DNA of 64,000 nucleotides from an uncultured Bacteroidia bacterium (GTDB lineage: Bacteria; Bacteroidota; Bacteroidia; Bacteroidales; ML635J-15), in assembly GCA_902800045.1 (NCBI GenBank), contig CADCCZ010000002.1:62001-126000 (forward strand). Reading direction: 5' to 3'. Each line of letters begins with the position of its first letter. The stretch's first letter is position 1. Below, one piece after another: positions 44,644 through 53,956 of this stretch. The translations under genes and the position numbers were made by a program. Below the pieces are notes generated by a model, which was not told where the DNA came from, did no database searches, and saw only the letters and a program-made list of their open reading frames with translations.

Positions 44644-45879
44644 ATGAAAGCGAACATTAAATTATCAGTAATCCTTCTCGGAATAGTATTCGCCTTTTCA
44701 TTCTCATCGTGTGAGCGCATTAAATTTGACGAGGACGAGACCGCAGACATAAATCGTTCAAGGGCAATCCTGCAGGAATACGAAACCGATGGTGGCGATT
44801 TTGTGTTTCTGAAATCATTATTAGGCAGAACAAATCAGGAAGCAATTGATTTTGTCACTCAGCACGGCTATGTAGAAGATGAAAGTCAAGCTCAATCTTA
44901 TTCAAAAACATACATTGATACAGAAACAGATACAATACAAAAAGAATTGACATTGTATTTTGAGCGCGACTATCACCAGTATATGCAAAATGCAGCATTG
45001 ACGGTTAAGAACGATAACCTTGATACTTTGTTAGTGGTTTTCAAGAAATGGCTAACTGAGATACGATATTCCAACTCATATCCATTATTTGTTAGGGAAC
45101 ACTACTCTTTGCGTTTGGACGGAGAAGGTTATCGGTATTTTGATACACCAGAACAACTTTTGGATGCATTGGAAACAATTGATTCTTCTTATGATGATAT
45201 TATTGTTTCGTTTGAAGCAAACGACAATCAAGCCAACAAATATAGTCTGATTTTGTTTGAACAGTTATATGGCGTTTTTATGCAGATAACGAACGAGCGC
45301 ATAAACAATCCGCTTCCCGAAGTTCAGACCGTAAATCTTACGGAAGAATATTTGGGCAAGGACATTCTCATAGCCAAAGTTGACTATATGACTTTTGAAT
45401 ACGGTGGATTCTACTCGATGAATGTTACAAACAAGCAGAACGAAGGAAACGAAATTCCTTTCCTTGCAGACTATATGTCTCCTAGTGATTTCGGCTACAT
45501 AAAATTATACTATCGCGACCAATCGAAATTATTAATGGACGGTTCAATAATTTGGGCTGGCTGTGGTGAATTGAATTTTCCCGAAACTTTTGTCAAGGGT
45601 AATTCGTCGAACACATATGTTCCTGAATATACAATGAAACGCGGTCTGTCATTCCCGAGCGACAGAATTTCGTACATAGATGCTGATGGAAGTTATGTGC
45701 AAGATGTTGACGAGTCGGATAATGATTTGGGCTATATATGGCAGACACTGTCTGATTGCGAGGAATTTATGTCGTACTATGAGCAGACATCTAAGAAGGT
45801 CGCTGTATATCTGTACCAACCGAGTGTAGGAATGGGGGACCCATACGACTGGTACTATATGGTATTTGTGGAGAGGTAA
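44644..45879 (+). CDS. Unrecognised lipoprotein between the twin adhesins
   Basis: 411 residues. Lipoprotein signal with lipobox SFSSC (C23) followed by an acidic stretch (DEDETAD), which may favour surface export in Bacteroidota. The body is rich in Asp, Glu and Tyr, with no domain I recognise. Two regions (around LTLYFERDYHQYMQN and FLADYMSPSDFGYIKLYY) look like compact alpha/beta folds. It is 12 nt upstream of adhesin 2, so it is co-transcribed with it; it may help assemble or anchor that adhesin, or be an immunity- or chaperone-like partner. Function is inference from position only. Confidence 0.7.
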   Translation: MKANIKLSVILLGIVFAFSFSSCERIKFDEDETADINRSRAILQEYETDGGDFVFLKSLLGRTNQEAIDFVTQHGYVEDESQAQSYSKTYIDTETDTIQKELTLYFERDYHQYMQNAALTVKNDNLDTLLVVFKKWLTEIRYSNSYPLFVREHYSLRLDGEGYRYFDTPEQLLDALETIDSSYDDIIVSFEANDNQANKYSLILFEQLYGVFMQITNERINNPLPEVQTVNLTEEYLGKDILIAKVDYMTFEYGGFYSMNVTNKQNEGNEIPFLADYMSPSDFGYIKLYYRDQSKLLMDGSIIWAGCGELNFPETFVKGNSSNTYVPEYTMKRGLSFPSDRISYIDADGSYVQDVDESDNDLGYIWQTLSDCEEFMSYYEQTSKKVAVYLYQPSVGMGDPYDWYYMVFVER

Positions 45880-45891
45880 AAAATTGCATGG

Positions 45892-48800
45892 ATGTTTAGG
45901 AAAGTCTGCATATTGACAATATTGTTCCTGCTTTCGGCATTTGCCGCAAAGTCGCAGCTTTCCGTAACCATTACCGCCGATTCGTTCAGCGGATGTTCGC
46001 CACAGAACCTACGTTTCGGATGCAACCTAACAGGAGCAAGCGGCAACGTGTCGTACTCGTGGTCATCTGGCAACGGCGATGTATCGCACCTTGCAACACC
46101 TACATTCTCCTACCTCGAAGGCGGTACATATACCGTTTCGGTAACCGTCACCAGCAACGGAGCTACAGCAAGTGCCAGCCACGAAGTTGTGATTTTCCAG
46201 TCGCCAGAGGCACGTTTCGACGAAACCGTACGCACAGGCTGCACACCCTTCGATGTGACGATGAGCGACCAGTCAACCATCGGCGACGCACCAATTACAA
46301 GCTGGCTGTGGTACTGGGGCGACGGAACCACATCTACCGAACAAAATGCCTCGCACACATACCTTAATTCTGGACTTCTCACGGTTTCGCTCCGTGTTAC
46401 CGACAGCAACGGCTGCATTGGCGAACACTATGCACAAATTGTAAACGTTTCGTCAACGCCATCGGTATCGATAGAAACAGAAGTCGACCAGTGGTGCCAG
46501 CCCCCACTCGAAGTACCATTCCACTCACATGTAACAACTGCTTCCAATGTATCACCAGCCTACACGCTTTCGTGGAATTTCGGCGACGGACAGACCGGCG
46601 TAGGCGAGAACCTTGGACACGTTTACAATTCGTACGGACATTTCGACGTAAGCGTAACCGTAACCGACAGCTACGGATGCTCGGCCTCGGCAACCTATCC
46701 CGACATGATTTCGATTGCTGCATTAGAGCCACGCTACAATGCACCATCTGTCGTATGCAAAAACTCGTCGAACACCTTCCGTAGCCTTATGCCTCCGCGC
46801 ACCAACTGCCAATGGAACTTCGGTGACGGAAGTCCAATATCACGCGATGCGACGGCATACCACGCATATACAACCGCTGGGACATACACGGTTACTTTTA
46901 CCGTCGACCCCGGCGGACCATGCGAGCAATCGACTTCTTTCCAAGTGACAGTAGAAGAAGTTCAGGCATCGTTTGTTGTAGATAGTACCTTCTCGTGCGA
47001 CTATCCTTTCGTAGTACATTTTACAAACACATCCACTGGCGACGGCATTTCATATAGGTACGATATAGATGTTGATCCTCCATATAATACTTATATGACA
47101 GTTGAAAACCCAGAAGTTACATACTATCAAAACGGAGTGTATCACCCCACACTGACAGCATATACTTCGGCAGGATGTTACGACACTTTCGAAGGTCCGA
47201 CAATAATTGTAAACCATCCGGAGGCTAATCTGGAATCAAATTCATGTGGTGATTGCATACCTAAATCAATAGAATTTAATCATTATGTTGTATACACCCC
47301 CAACAGTGAAATTGTGGATTATTACTGGGATTTCGGTGACGGAACAACCATTCATACCACTTACACACCTGTAAGCCATACTTATACCGTACCAGGAGCC
47401 TACATTCCTACTCTTACTATAACCGACCGGAATGGTTGCACAGACACTCGTCCAATACACGAGTTCGACCCGAGCAAATGCGATACCATTGAAGTTGGCA
47501 TACAAATTCCTCCTGAAGATTTCTGGGCGACTGACACAAACCATATCAGTATACACTTGGATACTGTATGCCCACAAGATATATATCTTTTATACAACTC
47601 AATGTATGAGAGCGCCGACAGCATCGACTTTACAATTCTGGTAGACGGAGCACACGGACCTGCCAACAACATGTACAACGGATTTATGTTTGATGTCCAT
47701 ACTGGCTGGAACAATGTCGGCATAATGACAGAATACTTGAATTGCCGATCAGACTCATATTATCGAGATAGTGTTTATGTTCTGCCCCCTATTTTGCACG
47801 TTACATATCAATCTCCACCATGTACTACACCATTTGACTACACATTCTCAATTTCCGACAATCAAGGAGCCCAATATTGGGAATGGATTATAACTGGCGG
47901 ACCTCTTTCTAGTGGGGATTCCCTGATTTACTACGATCCGCATTCCACTTCACCATCCATTCATCTCACACTTCCAGGATATGGACTGTACGATTGCGTT
48001 ATAATTGGACATAATGATGATTCAGGATGCACATTTAGAGATAAGACCGATATACAAATACCTATTAGAGATCTTATTTGGTATTTGGATCCCGATACTG
48101 TTTGCATGGGACAATACTCATCGGTTGAAATAGTTGCTGGAGGAGACGAATGGATTGCATACAACTGGGGAATTAACGATGTGCCAGTGGATGACCTCGA
48201 ATGGTTCGAGTTTTCATCTAACAGATCACACCCACATAGGTTCGATGTCCCTGGCGAATATACCGTAACCGTATATACAAAAGGAAACGACGAGTGCATA
48301 TCGATTTACACCAAACCAATATACGTAGTTGACCCGACATCGGCAATAACACCACCGCAAACAGTAGTATGTGTACCTGCGACAATAGAATTTGAATGTA
48401 TTCTTCCAAACACCAACGACCCCATAGCCGATGTGCAATGGAATCTGGGCGACGGCAATGTTGTACACGGAATTACTGTACAGCACGAATTCACAGAGGT
48501 AGGCTACGAAAACATATCATATATGGTGATAACCCAACATGGCTGCGTCGACAGGCAAACCCTCAACAGTCACATTCAAGGAATCGCTATACCTGAGCTC
48601 GACGTTGAATTCGACGACAGCGTATGCAACACCAGCATGGTAATGTTTTCGGCAAATGTGGTAAACCCAGAATTTACCTACGAATGGGATTTCGGGGATG
48701 CATATTCGGTGGGAGCAGCTGGCTCGGTTCTGTCGCTCCACTTCCCTACTCCCGGACGATACCCGTTCTCGCTCAAGGTTACAGGTGGTGTCGGCTGCAC

Positions 48801-50352
48801 CGATTCCATATCATATCCCGACGGTGTGTGGGTCGAAAGTCTCGAAACTGAACTTACGCCACAAAACCAGATATTCAACTGCTATCCGGCACAACCAATC
48901 TTCAATGTTACAACCATAGCCCTTCCCGACGGCACACAGCCTTCGTTCCATTGGAACATGGGAAACGGAGACAATCTCTACATCGAGAATCCCGAATATC
49001 TGTACAACACCCCAGGAACCTACTTCGTATCGTTTGAAGCGACCACCCCTGCAGGATGTCGACAGATAAAAAATACTAGCGTCAATGTCAGCGGACCTAC
49101 CGCCGAAATATACATCAGCGATACTGCCATCTGCGCTGGCAACGATGTTACATTCCGAATGCTTAACGCACAGAACGTTCAGTCGTACCAATGGGTTGTG
49201 GGCGGCGGATACAACTACACCACACCAACGGTTACGCATACTTACGGCTATGTTCCACAGTCTGGTTATTTCCCAGTGGTACTCAGCATTACAAGTGGCG
49301 AATGCAACATCGACATCACCGAAATGATACACGTTTACGAAGTTGATGCACGCTTTGGCCTGTTTGCCAACGGAAACGAAATAACAGAAGGCTTGTGCGG
49401 ACCTTTGGATGCCACACTTGTTAACCAATCGTCGGAAAATTCGGGATGGGAATGGTACCTGAATGGCAGACCGTTTGGCGCATCGTCCGATGAAGTACCA
49501 GTTCACTGGACAAACCCGTCGAATGCAGACTCCACATTCACAGTATCGTTGGCTGTCACCAACGACCACAACTGCTACGACAGCGTTTCGCATCAATATG
49601 TACTTTTCCCAAGTCCGCACCCGTCGATAAGCAATGATACCGTTATCTGCTTCGGCGAAGAGGTTAACATAATGGTTTCGGGTGGAAATTCTTACCATTG
49701 GGAAGCACCGATCGACGACTATTCGCCACGGCAAACTGTAAAACCCGACGAAACTACGACTTACCATGTAGAAGTATTCACCGACAAGATGTGCAGGGCC
49801 GAAGATTCGGTTCGAGTAAGTGTAATAACGCCGCACGATGCCGACATTGAGCCATCATACTCAAGAATAAACATAGGCGATACAGCCATAGCAGTGATAT
49901 TGTCGGATACGGAGCTGATCTGCCACTGGAAACCAGAGACAGATGTTGTTTCGTTCGAATGCGATTCGATATTTTTCTTCCCGCTCAGAACAACCGACTA
50001 CATAGTATGGCTCAGCGATTCGCTTGGCTGCTACGAAGATAGGTTCGATATACATGTTGAAGTCGATATGCGTTTCTCGCTCGATGTGCCAGGAGCATTC
50101 ACACCGCTTAGCGAAGGCGATGGCAACAATATCGTATATGCACGTGGACTCGGAATCAAACGGCTGCTACAGTTCCGCATATTCAACCGCTGGGGCGAGG
50201 AAGTCTTCTTCACCGACGACCTGCATACGGGCTGGGACGGAACACTCAACGGCAAGGTACAGAACAACGATACCTATTCGTACTACGTAGAAGCCGAAAT
50301 GTTCGACGGCAGCATAAGAACAAAAAAGGGCAACCTTATGCTAATAAGGTAA
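45892..50352 (+). CDS. Giant PKD-repeat surface protein 2, T9SS type B sorting domain
   Basis: 1486 residues. Signal peptide at 1-21 (AAKS-Q). It is a full-length paralogue of 39992-44446: same length, domain order and cysteine positions, with about seven PKD cores (WLWYWGDGTT, SWNFGDGQT, QWNFGDGSP, YYWDFGDGTT, YEWDFGDAY, HWNMGNGDN). Near-identical ends: the N-terminal CNL.GAS..V.YSWSSGNGDVS block and the type B domain with GLGIKRLLQFRIFNRWGEE. The middle is more diverged. Its 3' end doubles as the terminator of the convergent arginine decarboxylase gene. Predicted T9SS cargo anchored at the surface. Confidence 0.9.
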   Translation: MFRKVCILTILFLLSAFAAKSQLSVTITADSFSGCSPQNLRFGCNLTGASGNVSYSWSSGNGDVSHLATPTFSYLEGGTYTVSVTVTSNGATASASHEVVIFQSPEARFDETVRTGCTPFDVTMSDQSTIGDAPITSWLWYWGDGTTSTEQNASHTYLNSGLLTVSLRVTDSNGCIGEHYAQIVNVSSTPSVSIETEVDQWCQPPLEVPFHSHVTTASNVSPAYTLSWNFGDGQTGVGENLGHVYNSYGHFDVSVTVTDSYGCSASATYPDMISIAALEPRYNAPSVVCKNSSNTFRSLMPPRTNCQWNFGDGSPISRDATAYHAYTTAGTYTVTFTVDPGGPCEQSTSFQVTVEEVQASFVVDSTFSCDYPFVVHFTNTSTGDGISYRYDIDVDPPYNTYMTVENPEVTYYQNGVYHPTLTAYTSAGCYDTFEGPTIIVNHPEANLESNSCGDCIPKSIEFNHYVVYTPNSEIVDYYWDFGDGTTIHTTYTPVSHTYTVPGAYIPTLTITDRNGCTDTRPIHEFDPSKCDTIEVGIQIPPEDFWATDTNHISIHLDTVCPQDIYLLYNSMYESADSIDFTILVDGAHGPANNMYNGFMFDVHTGWNNVGIMTEYLNCRSDSYYRDSVYVLPPILHVTYQSPPCTTPFDYTFSISDNQGAQYWEWIITGGPLSSGDSLIYYDPHSTSPSIHLTLPGYGLYDCVIIGHNDDSGCTFRDKTDIQIPIRDLIWYLDPDTVCMGQYSSVEIVAGGDEWIAYNWGINDVPVDDLEWFEFSSNRSHPHRFDVPGEYTVTVYTKGNDECISIYTKPIYVVDPTSAITPPQTVVCVPATIEFECILPNTNDPIADVQWNLGDGNVVHGITVQHEFTEVGYENISYMVITQHGCVDRQTLNSHIQGIAIPELDVEFDDSVCNTSMVMFSANVVNPEFTYEWDFGDAYSVGAAGSVLSLHFPTPGRYPFSLKVTGGVGCTDSISYPDGVWVESLETELTPQNQIFNCYPAQPIFNVTTIALPDGTQPSFHWNMGNGDNLYIENPEYLYNTPGTYFVSFEATTPAGCRQIKNTSVNVSGPTAEIYISDTAICAGNDVTFRMLNAQNVQSYQWVVGGGYNYTTPTVTHTYGYVPQSGYFPVVLSITSGECNIDITEMIHVYEVDARFGLFANGNEITEGLCGPLDATLVNQSSENSGWEWYLNGRPFGASSDEVPVHWTNPSNADSTFTVSLAVTNDHNCYDSVSHQYVLFPSPHPSISNDTVICFGEEVNIMVSGGNSYHWEAPIDDYSPRQTVKPDETTTYHVEVFTDKMCRAEDSVRVSVITPHDADIEPSYSRINIGDTAIAVILSDTELICHWKPETDVVSFECDSIFFFPLRTTDYIVWLSDSLGCYEDRFDIHVEVDMRFSLDVPGAFTPLSEGDGNNIVYARGLGIKRLLQFRIFNRWGEEVFFTDDLHTGWDGTLNGKVQNNDTYSYYVEAEMFDGSIRTKKGNLMLIR

Positions 50353-50358
50353 CCCTTT
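50321..50358 (-). terminator. Terminator of speA inside the end of adhesin 2
   Basis: Stem AAAGGGCAACCTTAT (50325-50339) / ATAAGGTAACCCTTT (50344-50358) includes the adhesin stop codon. The T-run (complement of 50322-50327) is on the minus strand, so it ends transcription from the speA side, 27 nt past the speA stop. The paralogous adhesin lacks it. Confidence 0.75.
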
Positions 50359-50384
50359 CGAATATCTTGGAGAAATACTTAATC

Positions 50385-51779
50385 CTAATAATACCCCAAA
50401 GTTTTCAGCATCGACTTGTAGCTCTGCTCCTTCGAGTATAGCCTTGTTGTAATCTTGCCGTCTTCGTCGCGGTTAATGAGGACATGCTTAGGCGCAGGAA
50501 TCAAGCAGTGCTGGATACCACCGAAACCACCTATTGCCTCCTGATATGCTCCCGTGTTGAAGAAACCTATGTAAAGAGTTTCGTTGGGGTCGAATTCGGG
50601 CAAGTAGATTGCGTTGACATGCTGTTCGGAGTTGTAGTAATCGTCGCTATCGCATGTAAGACCACCGAGGAAAACACGTTCGTACTGGCTGTCCCAACGA
50701 TTTAGCGGCAACATTACAAACCTCTTGTTGATAGCCCACGAGTCGGGCAAAGTGGTTATGAACGATGAGTCAATCATATTCCACTTTTCACGGTCGTTCT
50801 GCTGCTTCTGGTCAACTACCGAATATATTGCGCCACCACTTTCACCAACGGTAAACGAGCCAAATTCGGTGTAGATGTCAGGTTCTGGAACTTTTGCCGC
50901 CGTGCAAATCATTTTTATCTGGTTTACAATTTCCTCGGCCATATATTCGTAGTCGTAGTCGAAATTAAGACTGTTCTTTATCGGGAAACCTCCGCCTATG
51001 TCGAGCGAGTCGAGGTCGGGACAAATCTTCTTCAGCTCGCAATATACGTTGATACACTTGTTAAGTTCGTTCCAATAGTAAGCAGTATCCTTGATTCCTG
51101 TATTGATGAAGAAATGCAACATCTTCAACTTCACTCTCGGATTGTTTTCGATGGCTTCCTGATAGAACTGCATAATGTTTTTGTAACCTATTCCAAGTCG
51201 CGAAGTATAGAATTCGAACTTCGGCTCCTCTTCGGCTGCTATACGTATTCCAACGTTAAAATCGCCTTCTACATTTTCGAGCAGACCTTTCAGCTCGTTG
51301 GGATTGTCGAGGATTGGAATAACGTTCTTGAATCCTTCGTTCATCAGTCGGGCGATGTTTTCGATGTATGCAGGAATCTTGAATCCGTTGCACACAACAT
51401 GCAAACTTTCATCAACAAGGTTTTGTTCCTTCAGAGCACGAATAAGGTCGATGTCGAAGCTGGAACTTGTTTCGAGTTGCACATTGTTCTTCAGCACTTC
51501 TTCCATTACAAACTGGAAGTGCGAACTCTTCGTACAGTAGCATTGAACATACTTGCCTTGATAGTCGGCCTTTGTAATTGCCACATTGAACCACACTCTT
51601 GCCTTCTGGATATTCTCGGTTATCTTAGGCAGATACGTGAATTTCAAAGGCGTTCCGTACTGCTTCACCAAGTCCATAAGCGGGATGTCGTAATAAAGAA
51701 GTTCACCTTCTTCTACTTCGAATTCTTCGGTTGGAAAATCGAACGACTGTTCAATCAAATCCTGGTACTTAACTTTCAT
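50385..51779 (-). CDS. speA: Arginine decarboxylase-type PLP enzyme
   Basis: 464 residues, fold type III (alanine racemase-like) decarboxylase. The PLP lysine is K84 in YCTKSSHFQF. HFFINTGIKD, LDIGGGFPIKN and EFGSFTVGESGG (PLP phosphate site) and GLTCDSDDYY (near 370-380, the cysteine-aspartate that contributes from the partner subunit) are all present. The decarboxylase splits arginine to agmatine for polyamine synthesis; this shorter version is the Bacteroidota form. Other PLP decarboxylases (diaminopimelate, ornithine) are less likely given KSSHFQ and the length. Own -7 box at 51828; terminator overlaps the neighbouring adhesin. Confidence 0.85.
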   Translation of the reverse strand: MKVKYQDLIEQSFDFPTEEFEVEEGELLYYDIPLMDLVKQYGTPLKFTYLPKITENIQKARVWFNVAITKADYQGKYVQCYCTKSSHFQFVMEEVLKNNVQLETSSSFDIDLIRALKEQNLVDESLHVVCNGFKIPAYIENIARLMNEGFKNVIPILDNPNELKGLLENVEGDFNVGIRIAAEEEPKFEFYTSRLGIGYKNIMQFYQEAIENNPRVKLKMLHFFINTGIKDTAYYWNELNKCINVYCELKKICPDLDSLDIGGGFPIKNSLNFDYDYEYMAEEIVNQIKMICTAAKVPEPDIYTEFGSFTVGESGGAIYSVVDQKQQNDREKWNMIDSSFITTLPDSWAINKRFVMLPLNRWDSQYERVFLGGLTCDSDDYYNSEQHVNAIYLPEFDPNETLYIGFFNTGAYQEAIGGFGGIQHCLIPAPKHVLINRDEDGKITTRLYSKEQSYKSMLKTLGYY

Positions 51780-51827
51780 TTCTCAAAAAAATCAAAATCT
51801 AAATTAACTACATTGCAAAACTGGCGA

Positions 51828-51835
51828 CAAATGTA
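51828..51835 (-). promoter_or_regulatory. -7 box of speA
   Basis: TACATTTG on the minus strand, 48 nt before the ATG. The identical box precedes pdxJ. Confidence 0.5.
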
Positions 51836-51885
51836 AGTCATTTACTTTTTATAACAAAAAGGATTTTTTGAAAAATTTTGCGCAT

Positions 51886-51916
51886 AAAAAAAGCACCCGT
51901 TTTTGCGGATGCTTTT
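51886..51916 (-). terminator. Intrinsic terminator of pdxJ
   Basis: Minus-strand stem AAAAGCATCCG-CAAAAA-CGGGTGCTTTT followed by TTT, 18 nt past the pdxJ stop. Confidence 0.9.
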
Positions 51917-51934
51917 CTCCTTATCTAATGCTAT

Positions 51935-52654
51935 TTATTTTATTTTCAACTCTTTAAGATACTTCTTTATAGTAGTTTCGAGTCCCATATAAAGTGCATC
52001 GGATATCAGCGCATGGCCTATCGACACCTCAGCTACATTAGGAACTTTCGTCACAAAGTAATTAAGATTGTCGAGATTTAGGTCGTGACCAGCGTTTATT
52101 CCGAGGCCGAGTTCGCTAGCCAGTTCCGCAGCTTTTACAAAGTCTGCAACGGCTTTTTCCTTGTTCTTTGGGAAGTTAGTTGCGTATGGCTCGGTATATA
52201 ACTCGATTCGGTCGGTTTCGGTATATACTGCACCTTTTATATTCTGTGGCTTTGTATCGACAAAGATTGATGTTCTTATGCCAGCGTCCTTGAAGTCGCC
52301 TATTATTTTCTTAAGGAAATCCTTGTTTGCAACAGTATCCCAACCAGCATTGGAAGTAAGTGCCTCGGGCGGATCGGGAACAAGAGTTACCTGAGTTGGC
52401 TTAACTCTCAGTACAAGCTCGATGAATTCTTTCGACGGGTAGCCTTCGATGTTGAACTCAGTTGTAATTATCGGACGGATGTCGTACACATCCTGATATT
52501 TTATGTGGCGTCCATCGGGACGAGGGTGTACGGTTATACCCTGGGCACCGAACTTTTCACAGTTGATTGCCGCCAATTTCACATCGGGAACATTACCGCC
52601 ACGCGCGTTACGTATCGTGGCTATCTTGTTGATATTAACACTTAATTTTGTCAT
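51935..52654 (-). CDS. pdxJ: Pyridoxine 5'-phosphate synthase (PdxJ)
   Basis: 239 residues from the ATG at 52654. Condenses 1-deoxy-xylulose 5-phosphate with 3-amino-2-oxopropyl phosphate to form pyridoxine phosphate. The N-terminus [48 protein letters not shown] and [15 protein letters not shown] are all family hallmarks. The TIM-barrel length is normal. Own -7 box and terminator, so a single-gene unit. Vitamin B6 synthesis here also supports the PLP enzyme next door, though that may be coincidence. Confidence 0.96.
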   Translation of the reverse strand: MTKLSVNINKIATIRNARGGNVPDVKLAAINCEKFGAQGITVHPRPDGRHIKYQDVYDIRPIITTEFNIEGYPSKEFIELVLRVKPTQVTLVPDPPEALTSNAGWDTVANKDFLKKIIGDFKDAGIRTSIFVDTKPQNIKGAVYTETDRIELYTEPYATNFPKNKEKAVADFVKAAELASELGLGINAGHDLNLDNLNYFVTKVPNVAEVSIGHALISDALYMGLETTIKKYLKELKIK

Positions 52655-52712
52655 TTTCGTAAAACCTTTCTTCAAAAACAATAAATCCCATTGCCTTTTT
52701 TAAACGGGACGG

Positions 52713-52720
52713 CAAATGTA
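52713..52720 (-). promoter_or_regulatory. -7 box of pdxJ
   Basis: TACATTTG on the minus strand, 58 nt before the ATG at 52654. Confidence 0.5.
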
Positions 52721-52811
52721 CAAACTTTTTTTGGTCGTGGTCCAGTTGTTGATAACTATTTTTTATTGAATAAATGTTTCACATATCCTATTGTCAGTTT
52801 ACAAAAAAGAT

Positions 52812-52819
52812 TAATTTTG
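52812..52819 (+). promoter_or_regulatory. -7 box of the glycosyltransferase operon
   Basis: TAATTTTG, 21 nt before the ATG at 52841. It rules out the longer reading frame that starts at 52691. Confidence 0.6.
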
Positions 52820-52840
52820 CGTTCGATTAGGAAGACGAAG

Positions 52841-53956
52841 ATGAAAGTTATTATAATAGGTACAGCCTACCCATACAGAAGCAAGGTTTCTGCATTCAAC
52901 CATAACTTAGCGCGACAACTTATGGCCGATGGCAACGATGTAGAAATCATTACATACTCTTACCTAGGTTCGGAACACCGGAAGTTATCGGGAGACTCTT
53001 CGCCAGAAAACCTCAAGATAACTCACATGATAAATTCGGTAAATCCGATGAGCTGGAGAAAAACAGCAAACTACATCAAGAAATCGCTTCCCGACGAAGT
53101 GATTTTCGCATATACCAATTCACGCGCCGCTGTTTGTATGGGCAACATAGCCCAGAAACTCAACAGCTGCTCACAAATAAAACGTGTGGCGATAGTGAAG
53201 GACATGATTCCCGACGACGCCGACATGCTCGACCGAGTTCTGCCTTATAAGTTTGCCCGAAATGTCGACGGCTTTGTGTGCGTAAACAAGGGCATTGCCG
53301 AAGATATTGAGCATTTCGAAAAAGAGCCGAAGCCAAAAAAATATTCCAACTTGCCGATTAGCACATCATACGGAGAACGTATGCCGCGAGAAATGGCAAT
53401 AGAGAAGCTCTCGCTTGACCCAGCGTACAGATACCTGTTGTTTTTTGGATATATACGCCCATACAAAGGACTCGACATTATGATTGATGCTCTTGCCGAT
53501 GAAAGATTGCGCAAATACAACATAAAACTGATAGTGGCTGGAGAATTCAAAGACAACATACAGACCTATATCGACAAGATCAGGAATGCCAACGTCGGCG
53601 ACTATCTTGAAATGCGCACCGAATACATTAGCAATCGTGACGTAAACAAATATTTCTCGGCTGCCGATATGATTGTGCAGACATACAAGAAACCTAAGGA
53701 AAGCGGTGTTACGCAAATGGCATACCATTTCGAAAAGCCAATGCTCGTCACCAATGTAAAAAAACTTGCCGACATAGTTGTCGACAAGAAAGTGGGATAT
53801 GTTGTAGAGCCTACCCCAAAGGACATTGCCGATGCCATTGTCGATTTCTACGAAAACAACCGTCGCGAAGAATTCGAGAAAAACGTAGCCGTCGAGAAAC
53901 AAAAATTTTCATGGGTAAACCTTACCAAAACAATAGAAACACTTTTCAATGAATAA
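52841..53956 (+). CDS. GT4-family glycosyltransferase
   Basis: 371 residues, GT-B fold. N-terminus MKVIIIGTAYPYRSKVSAFN is the acceptor-side Rossmann domain; LLFFGYIRPYKGLDIMIDAL begins the nucleotide-sugar domain; KPKESGVTQMAYHFEKP carries the first acid of the family E-x7-E motif, with a second acid seven residues on less clear. Retaining transferase, sugar and acceptor unknown. It overlaps the sedoheptulose-phosphate isomerase gene by 8 nt, and that gene overlaps the next by 8 nt, so the three are translationally linked. This suggests that heptose or another surface sugar is its substrate. Confidence 0.85.
   Translation: MKVIIIGTAYPYRSKVSAFNHNLARQLMADGNDVEIITYSYLGSEHRKLSGDSSPENLKITHMINSVNPMSWRKTANYIKKSLPDEVIFAYTNSRAAVCMGNIAQKLNSCSQIKRVAIVKDMIPDDADMLDRVLPYKFARNVDGFVCVNKGIAEDIEHFEKEPKPKKYSNLPISTSYGERMPREMAIEKLSLDPAYRYLLFFGYIRPYKGLDIMIDALADERLRKYNIKLIVAGEFKDNIQTYIDKIRNANVGDYLEMRTEYISNRDVNKYFSAADMIVQTYKKPKESGVTQMAYHFEKPMLVTNVKKLADIVVDKKVGYVVEPTPKDIADAIVDFYENNRREEFEKNVAVEKQKFSWVNLTKTIETLFNE

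Noticed and set aside
48811..49836. 341-codon open frame opposite adhesin 2
   Set aside because: Antisense shadow of a PKD-rich region; no promoter box or family match.
52691..52840. Longer start for the GT4 glycosyltransferase
   Set aside because: A -7 box at 52812-52819 and the GT-B N-terminus MKVIIIGTAYP place the start at 52841.
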